This document shows positions 34,801 to 40,802 of a DNA stretch of 57,289 bases, in pieces. The translations under genes and the position numbers were made by a program. The notes beneath the pieces are model-generated. The model was not told the DNA's origin. It did not search any database and was given only the letters and a program-made list of their open reading frames with translations. Location of the stretch: NCBI GenBank assembly GCA_034436335.1, contig DAOTVO010000049.1, positions 1-57,289 on the forward strand. The letters run 5' to 3'. Source of the stretch: UBA877 sp034436335 (GTDB lineage: Bacteria; Chloroflexota; Anaerolineae; Anaerolineales; Villigracilaceae). Numbering within the stretch: the first letter of the stretch is position 1; every line of letters begins with the position of its first letter.

Positions 34801-35314
34801 GGCCGCCAAGGGGCTGCGCGCCGCCTATGCCGATATTCGCGCCGGATTGGGCTACCAAAAATCGCCCGCCGAATACGGCGCCTTCCCCACCGACCCCTAC
34901 TCTCACACCCCGGCCGGGCGCGGCGCCCGCCAACCCGGAATGACCGGCACGGTCAAAGAAGAAATTCTCACCCGCCAGGCCGAAGTCGGTTTGCAATTCA
35001 GCGCCGGCAGGCTGACCTTTGACCCCTTCCTGCTCGACCCTGCCGAACTGCTGCGCACGCCGCGCACCTTCACGTATCTCGACGTCTTCGGCGAACAGCA
35101 GACCCTCTCCCTGCCCGCCGGCTCGCTGACCTATTTTGTCTGTCAGACTCCCATCACACTCACCCTGGGCGAAAGCGACGAAATCGAAATTCAATTTAAC
35201 GATGAAACCGCCCGCACCCTGCCCGGCCGCAGCCTGGACGAAGAGACCAGCCGCCATATCTTCTGGCGCGATGGCGTGGTCCGGCGCATCATCGTATCGC
35301 TGTCCAGACGATAA
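31850..35314 (+). CDS. Large beta-1,3-glucan phosphorylase-like enzyme (GH149/GH161 type)
   Basis: 1154 residues, no signal peptide. Large beta-sandwich N-terminal regions precede an (alpha/alpha) barrel containing EGNWRDIFQNWEALAYSYPE at about 473-492 and LDWEVPEDGNPWANIGYWSD further on. This pattern, the size and the C-terminal beta domain resemble beta-1,3-oligoglucan phosphorylases of GH149 and GH161, distant relatives of GH94 cellobiose phosphorylase. Such enzymes split glucans with phosphate to glucose 1-phosphate, saving ATP. The neighbouring GH16 enzymes and importer agree. I cannot separate GH149 from GH161 by eye. ATG 31850 is chosen for GGAG 9 nt upstream; an extension to 31805 overlaps the previous gene. 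Confidence 0.75.
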   Translation: MSSPKHSPLYLGETLLTPPPAEPVGGYVSLFGETFYKIQHYDAMPPFFMSIVSGADHWLFIASTGGLSAGRVHADQALFPYYTEDKLTENSENTGAKTIFRVTRGAQTWLWEPFSIRQQGIYRVERNLYKNVPGTALVFEEINHSLELIYRYAWRTSDRFGFVKTAWLENISHLKASCEIELLDGLQNILPANVSAATQNLFSCLLDAYKRSELDEETGLGLFTLNSRLTDLAEPSESLAANTVFQVGLTPISILLSSRQLDSFRFGGSLETEKEVRGERGAYFVHANLHLEAAQEHTWSLVADVNQDHTSLEKLRAFLKTPAEAQRQTIEQEIDFSAFNLQKIVACADGLQVSENMLAGAHHFSNVLFNIMRGGVFANQYWIDKADLLNFLETHQRGLTQTHAEFFAALPEKIHLSALQSRAAECNFPNLRRLLNTYLPLTFSRRHGDPSRPWNRFSINLKNPNGSQRLDYEGNWRDIFQNWEALAYSYPEYIEAMIDTFLCATTADGYNPYRITRSGLDWEVPEDGNPWANIGYWSDHQIIYLQKLLEADERFHPGALRERLNQPRLSYANVPYRIKPYADLLKDPYNTILFDHALHEQIEQAVKEFGSDARLLCTANGVLIHASLTEKLLTLLLAKLVNFVPEGGIWMNTQRPEWNDANNALVGRGLSVVTLSYLRRFLTFFRDLIRDEREDFSLHAEVAEWFKSVAAVLQRFQPALAGSFSPAERRAMMDALGEAGSAYRWNYYQNGFSGAFGQLSAADLQIFLELAQRYVEHSLRANRRPDALYHAYNLLRLEADGVYIDRLYEMLEGQVALLSSGLLDGQESLELLRSLRHSALYRPDQHTYILYPDKSLPSFLQKNSLTAKQFGHLKLPAVLTQAQDTSLFTRDMHGLYHFAAGLRNVKDVRRALETLKTIPAYTALVESEEQAILDLFEATFRHAEFTGRSGTFFGYEGLGSVYWHMVSKLLLAVQETALRCQHEPAAKGLRAAYADIRAGLGYQKSPAEYGAFPTDPYSHTPAGRGARQPGMTGTVKEEILTRQAEVGLQFSAGRLTFDPFLLDPAELLRTPRTFTYLDVFGEQQTLSLPAGSLTYFVCQTPITLTLGESDEIEIQFNDETARTLPGRSLDEETSRHIFWRDGVVRRIIVSLSRR

Positions 35315-35388
35315 ATCTTGCCCAAAGGGAGCGGATGCAGAGCCGCACCATTTACAATGTTTGAGCGCACGCCTCGGTAAAATCCGAA

Positions 35389-35416
35389 TTGACAAGATTG
35401 AAAATTGATATATAAT
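35389..35416 (+). promoter_or_regulatory. Promoter of the glnA leader transcript
   Basis: TTGACA (35389-35394), 16 bp, TATAAT (35411-35416). Both hexamers are consensus. The start point is near 35423, almost 400 nt before the glnA ATG. Confidence 0.85.
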
Positions 35417-35422
35417 CCGCCC

Positions 35423-35757
35423 CATGTTGTTTGGACGATTACAATTGAACAACCGGAGAAATAGCGGCTGAATCCCGCCCGCAGCGGGATGACGAGGTGG
35501 AGGTTCCTCTGCGCGAGCAGAGGCTAATCCCGGCAGCGCCGGGAGAAAATCGAGTAGATCAGCGGATGCCTCCGGAGCCCGGTCACAGGCTCCTTTCTCC
35601 CTTCCGAAATAAGCGCCATGCACAAAACCGTCCGGTAACGGGCGGGCCAAACGCAGCGCAGTGATTGGCAGGAAACTGCCATGATTCCTGGAAGGGCTGT
35701 CAGCCTTATCTCTACGTATTACAACGAAGGCGCGCCCTGGCGTGCCTTTTTTGTTTT
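35423..35757 (+). promoter_or_regulatory. Long structured leader RNA of glnA ending in a terminator (candidate riboswitch or attenuator)
   Basis: About 335 nt with at least seven strong stems: ATCCCGC/GCGGGAT (35472-35490), CCTCTGC-GCGA-GCAGAGG (35506-35523), CCCGGC/GCCGGG (35529-35543), GGAGCC/GGCTCC (35574-35593), CCGTCC/GGGCGG (35628-35644 area), GGCAG-GAAA-CTGCC (35667-35680 area) and AAGG(G)CT/AGCCTT near 35693-35706. The first three sit together and GCTGA/TCAGC (near 35467 and 35560) may close them into a multibranch domain. An intrinsic terminator ends it. No promoter lies between the terminator and glnA, so the leader must govern glnA read-through, or the RNA is a separate ncRNA. It does not match T-box, cobalamin, lysine, cyclic-di-AMP, RNase P or tmRNA signatures I know. 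Confidence 0.65.
35727..35757 (+). terminator. Terminator or attenuator in the glnA leader
   Basis: AAGGCGCGC (35727-35735), loop CCTG, GCGTGCCTT (35740-35748), 9 bp with one G-U pair, followed by TTTTGTTTT. It lies 59 nt before the glnA ATG. Confidence 0.88.
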
Positions 35758-35815
35758 CCATTACGGCCAGGCCCCAAAAGCCCGGCTGCCAAAATTCATC
35801 CTAACGGAGGCATAA

Positions 35816-37153
35816 ATGAATAACAAAGAATTACTCAAGCGCGTGGAAGAGGACAACATCAAGTTCGTCTCGCTGCAATTCACCGACGTGACCGGCGCAG
35901 TCAAGAGCGTGGACATGCCCGTCAACCGCCTGCCCGAGGCGCTAGAAGATGGCGTCTGGTTCGACGGCTCGTCGGTCGAAGGCTTTGCCCGCATCCAGGA
36001 AAGTGACATGATGCTGCGCCTCGACCCGTCCACCTATGCCATCCTGCCCTGGACATCGGAAGAACGCCGTCGGGCGCGCATCTTCTGCGACATCTACACC
36101 CCCTCCGGCCACCCCTTCGAGGGCGACCCGCGCGGGACCCTGAAACGGATACTCGCCAAACTGACCGAACGCGGCTGGACCTACAACGTCGGCCCCGAAC
36201 CCGAATTCTTCCTCTTCCGCCGCAACGGAGGCGAGGCCATCCACCCCGTCCCGCACGACGTGGGCGGCTACTTCGACTTCTCCGCCGACGACGAAGCCGT
36301 GCGCGTTCGCACCGAGTTGATGGACGCGCTCTCCGCGATGGGACTGGAGGTAGAAGTCGGCCACCACGAGGTAGCCCTCGGTCAGCACGAGATTGACTTT
36401 CGCTTCGCCGACGCCCTGCGCACCGCCGACAACGTCCTGACGCTCAAGTACACGGTCAAGGCCATCGCTGCCAAACACGACCTGGTGGCCTCCTTCATGC
36501 CCAAACCCATCTTCGGCATCAACGGCTCCGGCATGCACTGCCACCAGTCTATTTTCGACAATAAGGGCGATAACCTTTTCTACGACAAGAAGGATGAATT
36601 TCATCTCTCACCCCTGGCGTATGGCTTCATTGCCGGGCAGTTGAAACACGCCCGCGCCCTGGCGGCCATCGTCGCCCCAACGGTCAACTCTTACAAACGC
36701 CTCGTCCCCGGCTACGAAGCCCCGGTTTACATCGGCTGGGCGCAGATCAACCGCTCGGCACTCATCCGCATTCCGCGTTACACTCCAGGCCGCGACAAGG
36801 CCATGCGCGCCGAACTGCGCTTCCCCGACCCGTCCTCGAACCCTTATCTGGCCTTCACCGCCATGCTGGCCGCCGCCCTCGATGGCATTGACAACAAACT
36901 CACCCCGCCCAAAGCGCTCAACAACATCAACCTCTACCACCTCGACGCCGAAGAACGCCGCAAGATGGGCGTGGGCGAACTCCCCGGCTCCCTGGCCGAA
37001 GCGCTGGATGAACTCGAAAAAGATACCGTTCTGAAAGAAGCGCTGGGAGAAAGCATTTACGAGGCCTTTATGCGCGCCAAACGCGCCGAGTGGGACGAGT
37101 TCCGCATCCATGTGACCGACTGGGAAGTTGAACGCTACCTGGAAGTGGCATAG
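35816..37153 (+). CDS. glnA: Glutamine synthetase, type I
   Basis: 445 residues, the short GSI-alpha length. It makes glutamine from glutamate, ammonia and ATP in the cytoplasm. Seen are WFDGSSVEGFARIQESDM at 48-65, GPEPEFFLFR, GHHEVALGQHEID, NGSGMHCHQS, VPGYEAPVYIGWA and the Glu-containing RAELRFPDPSSNPYLA. The Tyr adenylylation site of longer enterobacterial forms is absent, so control is probably not by adenylylation. GGAGG precedes the ATG. The long leader upstream suggests control by transcription attenuation. A terminator follows at 37197-37240. Confidence 0.96.
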   Translation: MNNKELLKRVEEDNIKFVSLQFTDVTGAVKSVDMPVNRLPEALEDGVWFDGSSVEGFARIQESDMMLRLDPSTYAILPWTSEERRRARIFCDIYTPSGHPFEGDPRGTLKRILAKLTERGWTYNVGPEPEFFLFRRNGGEAIHPVPHDVGGYFDFSADDEAVRVRTELMDALSAMGLEVEVGHHEVALGQHEIDFRFADALRTADNVLTLKYTVKAIAAKHDLVASFMPKPIFGINGSGMHCHQSIFDNKGDNLFYDKKDEFHLSPLAYGFIAGQLKHARALAAIVAPTVNSYKRLVPGYEAPVYIGWAQINRSALIRIPRYTPGRDKAMRAELRFPDPSSNPYLAFTAMLAAALDGIDNKLTPPKALNNINLYHLDAEERRKMGVGELPGSLAEALDELEKDTVLKEALGESIYEAFMRAKRAEWDEFRIHVTDWEVERYLEVA

Positions 37154-37196
37154 AAAACAGTCAGCCGCCCGCTTTCAGCAATCAGCATTTCTCGAC

Positions 37197-37240
37197 AACC
37201 AGCGGCAGGAAAACATGCCCGGCCGCTGGTTCAGTTTTGT
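37197..37240 (+). terminator. Terminator of glnA
   Basis: AACCAGCGGC (37197-37206) and GCCGCTGGTT (37222-37231), a perfect 10-bp stem with a 15-nt loop, then CAGTTTTGT. The segment before it (37160-37190) is a degenerate TCAGCA-type repeat. Confidence 0.75.
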
Positions 37241-37318
37241 GAGAGCGCAAGTTCCGGGTCGCACCCGGTGCGCAAATTGGTTACAATCGCGCCATACTCC
37301 CTATCAAACCAGGTGTTC

Positions 37319-38233
37319 ATGAAACTCCGTATCGCCATCGCCCTGCTTGCCGTTTACCTCATCTGGGGCTCGACCTACCTCGCCATTCGCTTCGCAGTGG
37401 AGACCCTCCCGCCCTTTCTCATGGCCGGGACGCGCTTCCTCATCCCCGGGCTGATGCTGGTCGTCTGGAGGCGGCTCACTGGAGACCCCGCCCCCACGCG
37501 CCATCAGTGGGTTTCCGCCGCGACCATCGGCTTGCTCCTGCTCCTCGGCGGCAACGGACTGGTCTCATGGGCCGAGCAGCGCGTCGACTCGGGCATCGCC
37601 GCCCTGCTGGTGGGCACCACCCCCATTTGGCTGGTTTTGATTGACGCCTTGTTTGTCACCCGCCACAGACCGCGCTGGCAGGCAGTTATGGGCCTGTTGA
37701 CCGGCCTCGGAGGAATCATCGTTCTGGTCGGACCGGGGAGCCTGTTCGCGGGTCCGGGAGGCTACGACCTGCTCGGCATCGGCGCAGTTTTGCTGGCGGC
37801 ATTTTTCTGGTCGCTGGGGTCCATCTACTCCCGCCGCGCCGATATGCCATCCTCCCCCCTGCTGGGCACGGGCATGGAAATGCTGGCCGGCTGCGCCGGA
37901 CTGTACCTCGTCAGCTTGGTGAGCGGCGAGGCGGCGAACTTCGACCTCGCGGCTGTATCCCTGCGCTCCGGGCTGGGACTGGTTTATCTCATCGTGGCCG
38001 GTTCGCTGGGCGGGTTTGTGGCCTATACCTGGCTGCTGCGCAACGCCCCCGTCCCGCTGGTGGCGACCTATGCCTACGTCAACCCGTTGGTCGCCATCCT
38101 GCTCGGCAACTGGCTGGCGCACGAGCCGCTCACCGCTCGGGTGGTTGTGGCCGCGGGGATCATCATCGGGTCGGTTATGCTGATCAACAGCAGAAAGCCA
38201 ACACAGACACAGACAGCCGTGTCAGAAACGTAA
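37319..38233 (+). CDS. EamA/DMT-family transporter
   Basis: 304 residues with ten membrane helices in two EamA repeats. The first begins AVYLIWGSTYLAIRFAVETLPP, typical of the YedA/RhaT-like branch; the second shows GAVLLAAFFWSLGSIYSRRA and YAYVNPLVAILLGNWLAHEP. Such carriers export amino acids or other metabolites, but the substrate cannot be told. ATG 37319 is where the first helix begins; only a weak AGGTG precedes it. An extension to 37268 has no membrane pattern. It stands alone, with TACAAT at 37282-37287 as a possible -10, and meets yhhQ tail to tail 4 bp away. Confidence 0.85.
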   Translation: MKLRIAIALLAVYLIWGSTYLAIRFAVETLPPFLMAGTRFLIPGLMLVVWRRLTGDPAPTRHQWVSAATIGLLLLLGGNGLVSWAEQRVDSGIAALLVGTTPIWLVLIDALFVTRHRPRWQAVMGLLTGLGGIIVLVGPGSLFAGPGGYDLLGIGAVLLAAFFWSLGSIYSRRADMPSSPLLGTGMEMLAGCAGLYLVSLVSGEAANFDLAAVSLRSGLGLVYLIVAGSLGGFVAYTWLLRNAPVPLVATYAYVNPLVAILLGNWLAHEPLTARVVVAAGIIIGSVMLINSRKPTQTQTAVSET

Positions 38234-38237
38234 GCCG

Positions 38238-38945
38238 TCAGCGCAGGCGGAACGGGTTGAAGTTTGTTCCTCGGTCGTAGTAATCTTCGTTCTCGGCTTT
38301 CTTGAGCGCCCGCACCACCGCATAGGTGACCGGCGTCATCAATGCTTCCACGCCGACTTTGAAGAGATAATTCGTCAGCGTCAGAGTCAGGAACAAAGTC
38401 CAGGGAAAGACGCCGAAGAGTGAGGCCACCGCCACGAAGACGAGCGTATCCACCCCTTCGCCGACAATCGTCGAGCCGATGGTGCGCATCCACAGCCAGC
38501 GCCCGCCCGTCAGGATTTTCATCTTCGCCAGAGTAAATGAGTTAGAGAATTCCCCCGACCAGTAACCGGCCAAACTGGCCAGGACGATCCCGCCGCTGGA
38601 CATGCCGCCCAGGATGGCAAGATAGGCCGCGTCTCCGGCATATTGCTGCCACTGCGCCTCGCCCGGCAGGGCACGCACCAGCGCAAAGACGCCCGCCGAA
38701 AGCGCCAGGCAGAAGAACCCGGCCCAGATGACGCGGCGGGAATTTTTGTAGCCATAGACTTCGGTCAGGATGTCGCCGAAGATGTAACTGACCGGGAAGA
38801 GCAGCGTCCCGGCATCGAAGGCCATCGGCACGCCGAAGAGATTAACCCCCCAATCCACAATCTTGGCCGAGGAGGCTACGTTGCTGACGATCAGCACGGT
38901 GATAAAGACGGCCATAATCAAATCAAGATAGCGGTAGTTTTTCAC
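38238..38945 (-). CDS. yhhQ: Queuosine precursor transporter (YhhQ/VUT1 family)
   Basis: 235 residues with six membrane helices. VSNVASSAKIVDWG, FDAGTLLFPVSYIFGDILTEVYGY and GYWSGEFSNSFTLAKMK match the family, which imports preQ0 or preQ1 for queuosine in tRNA. TIGSTIVGEGVDTLVFV is also characteristic. It starts within the last codon of the nitrilase gene (4-bp overlap), so it belongs to the murE-ttuB-ttuA-nitrilase transcript. With TtuA/TtuB nearby, two tRNA-modification functions share one operon, which may be coincidence. Confidence 0.88.
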   Translation of the reverse strand: MKNYRYLDLIMAVFITVLIVSNVASSAKIVDWGVNLFGVPMAFDAGTLLFPVSYIFGDILTEVYGYKNSRRVIWAGFFCLALSAGVFALVRALPGEAQWQQYAGDAAYLAILGGMSSGGIVLASLAGYWSGEFSNSFTLAKMKILTGGRWLWMRTIGSTIVGEGVDTLVFVAVASLFGVFPWTLFLTLTLTNYLFKVGVEALMTPVTYAVVRALKKAENEDYYDRGTNFNPFRLR

Positions 38946-39661
38946 TTATTCCTCACAATCAAGAGTTCATCGGTTCCGTGCGGCGACTCGGCCAGCAGAG
39001 AGCCATCTGCGCCCACTGCCAGTGCGCCGCCAAAAGCGCCCTCGGTCGGGATGGGCTCCAGCGCATTGACGATCAATGTAGTTGCGCCCAGTTGCCGAAC
39101 GGCATCCAGATAGGCCTGCCGCTCCTCCCGCTCCCAGCGCGCCGAGTCCGGCGAAGTCCCGTCGAAGCCGCGCGACATGGGCACCAGCAAAATATCCACC
39201 GAGGCGGCAACTTGCCGCGCAGCCGATTCGTTGAAGAGGTCGCCGCAAATCAGGATGCCCAGCCGCCCCAGTTCAGTCTTCACGCTCTGAAAAGCCCGGC
39301 CGCACAGGAAGGGCGGCTGTTCTTCGATTTTGCGGTGATGGAGAATCAAGTCGCCGCGCCGGTCGAAAAGCAGGGCGGCATTGTAGACTCCCTCGAGAGC
39401 GCGTTCCAGCAGCCCGGCGCAGAGATAGACGCCGAAGCGCCGCGCCAGGTCGGCCAGCCGCTGCGCGGTCGGACCGTTGAGCGGCTCGGCGAAACGGTCG
39501 AAATCGTCCGGCTCGTAGAGGTATCCGCTCAGCGTGCATTCCGGCAGGCAGACCAGGTCGGGCGAAAAACGGGCGGCCTCCTCCAGCCGCCGTTCCAGTT
39601 CGGCAAAATTTTCCTCCACCCGACGGGGCAGCGTGCGCAAGGGAATCAAACAGGCGCGCAT
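38942..39661 (-). CDS. Nitrilase-superfamily carbon-nitrogen hydrolase
   Basis: 239 residues, short but complete for the fold. The catalytic triad is visible: Glu41 in CLPECTLSGY, Lys111 in HHRKIEE and Cys139 in ILICGDLFNE. The usual CYD or CWE after the Cys strand is CGD here. The family hydrolyses amides or nitriles, including omega-amides and N-carbamoyl compounds. No substrate is evident. The start is 9 bp after the ttuA stop; its 3' end overlaps yhhQ. The gap to ttuA consists of a degenerate ATCCGACT repeat. Confidence 0.8.
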   Translation of the reverse strand: MRACLIPLRTLPRRVEENFAELERRLEEAARFSPDLVCLPECTLSGYLYEPDDFDRFAEPLNGPTAQRLADLARRFGVYLCAGLLERALEGVYNAALLFDRRGDLILHHRKIEEQPPFLCGRAFQSVKTELGRLGILICGDLFNESAARQVAASVDILLVPMSRGFDGTSPDSARWEREERQAYLDAVRQLGATTLIVNALEPIPTEGAFGGALAVGADGSLLAESPHGTDELLIVRNK

Positions 39662-39699
39662 CCTATCCGACTATCCGACTCCTGACTCTTGACTCTTCG
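39661..39699. repeat. Degenerate CCGACTAT/CTTGACT tandem repeat, ttuA-nitrilase junction
   Basis: Units read ATCCGACT, ATCCGACT, CCTGACTC, TTGACTCT. The repeat fills the 9-bp gap and encodes the last residues of TtuA (AKSQESGVG). Confidence 0.55.
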
Positions 39700-40606
39700 C
39701 CAACATCCGGCAATACGAACACAACCCCGGCGCAGAGGTGGGTTGCCCGCAGTTGGGACAGGGGTGCAGTTCCACCGGTTTCTCCTCCTGCCCGGTGAAT
39801 AATCCCTGCTGGCGGGCATCGAGGAATTTCAGGTAGAAAGCCAGTTTGGCGCCCGGCTGGTCATGCTCCAGTTGGTTGAGCAATTCTTTGTAGTAGATAG
39901 AAGTCGCCCCAACCGCGTACGGACACTCCTCGTAAATGTACTCGATGCCGCGCAAGAGAGCGTAGGCAGTCATCTCGCGCTCGTAGAAGCGGCAAAGCGG
40001 CTTGACCTTGCGCGCCAGGCCCTCGCGTTCCTCCAGCACCGGACCTTGGCGCAAGAGGTACTCACGCGACCAGGTGAGCGTATTGCCGAACAGCACCGCC
40101 GCCTCGTCGTCCAGGTTGTGACCGGTGGCCAGCACATCGTAGCCCAGGTCGCGGGCGATGCGGTTCATCTCGTGCCGCTTGACCAGCCCGCAGACGGCAC
40201 ACGGCTTCTGCCGGCCGCGCAGGGTCGCCTCGGCCCATTCTGGGATGGTCTTGCCGGTCTCTTCGCGGACGTTCACCACGTGTAGGGTTAGGCCGCGCTC
40301 GGCGGCAAATTTCTCCGTCAGGCGCTGCGATTCGGCAGAATAATTGAGGCCGCCATCAATTCCCAAAGCGATGTACAGGCCATCGGCGCGGTAGCCCAGG
40401 CGATGGAGGATGTCCCACAGGGAGAGCGAATCCTTGCCGCCAGAGACCGCCACCAGCACCTTTTCCTGGCGGGTGAACATGGCATATTTTTTGATGAAGC
40501 GCTCGGTCTGCTCCGGCACCCACTCCAAAAAATGCTCCCGGCACAAGCCGAGGTGATGCTGGGGCATGTTGACCGCCGCGCGCGCGCCACACTTCTTGCA
40601 CTTCAT
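39671..40606 (-). CDS. ttuA: tRNA-5-methyluridine54 2-sulfurtransferase, TtuA type
   Basis: 311 residues. It thiolates U54 (T54) of tRNA, raising tRNA stability at high temperature. An N-terminal zinc finger (C3, C6, C22, with H25) precedes the PP-loop SGGKDS at 55-60 for ATP. Cys136, Cys139 and Cys228 keep the spacing (3 and 89) of the three cysteines that hold the 4Fe-4S cluster in the Thermus enzyme, as I recall it. ATGHNLDDEAA lies between. A C-terminal zinc finger is CPNCGQPTSAPGLCSYC. ttuB lies 1 bp upstream, which makes TtuA far more likely than TtcA or NcsA. Confidence 0.9.
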   Translation of the reverse strand: MKCKKCGARAAVNMPQHHLGLCREHFLEWVPEQTERFIKKYAMFTRQEKVLVAVSGGKDSLSLWDILHRLGYRADGLYIALGIDGGLNYSAESQRLTEKFAAERGLTLHVVNVREETGKTIPEWAEATLRGRQKPCAVCGLVKRHEMNRIARDLGYDVLATGHNLDDEAAVLFGNTLTWSREYLLRQGPVLEEREGLARKVKPLCRFYEREMTAYALLRGIEYIYEECPYAVGATSIYYKELLNQLEHDQPGAKLAFYLKFLDARQQGLFTGQEEKPVELHPCPNCGQPTSAPGLCSYCRMLAKSQESGVG

Positions 40607-40607
40607 C

Positions 40608-40802
40608 TCAACCGCCTGAAATCACGGCCACCAGTTTGATCACATCGCCGTCTTCGAGAATTTCGTCTTCGGTGATGACTTCGCCGTCCCGCAAAGCGAT
40701 GACCGACTCGGGCAGGATGTTGACTTTCTTGAGCGCATCCACCAGCGCCATGCCAGGGCGGACTTCAAATTCGCGGTTGCGCAAAATCAGTTTTACCGTC
40801 AT
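40608..40802 (-). CDS. ttuB: Ubiquitin-like sulfur carrier protein, TtuB/ThiS type
   Basis: 64 residues, too short to be noticed easily. The beta-grasp fold is suggested by MTVKLILRNREFEV, then ALKKVNILPESVIALRDGEV, then EDGDVIKLVAVISGG. The C-terminal Gly-Gly is activated by an E1-like enzyme and becomes a thiocarboxylate that hands sulfur to TtuA. GGAGG precedes the ATG. The ATG overlaps the murE stop (ATGA). Similar carriers serve thiamine (ThiS) or molybdopterin (MoaD), but the direct link with ttuA favours tRNA thiolation. No E1-like gene is in the window. Confidence 0.88.
   Translation of the reverse strand: MTVKLILRNREFEVRPGMALVDALKKVNILPESVIALRDGEVITEDEILEDGDVIKLVAVISGG

Noticed and set aside
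35423..35757. glnA leader as RNase P RNA or tmRNA
   Set aside because: Size fits, but the invariant GAGGAAAGUC and ACAGAA motifs of RNase P and the tRNA-like ends of tmRNA are absent.
39671..40606. ttuA as TtcA (s2C32) or tRNA-lysidine synthase
   Set aside because: The zinc fingers at both ends, the cysteine spacing and the adjacent ubiquitin-like ttuB favour TtuA.
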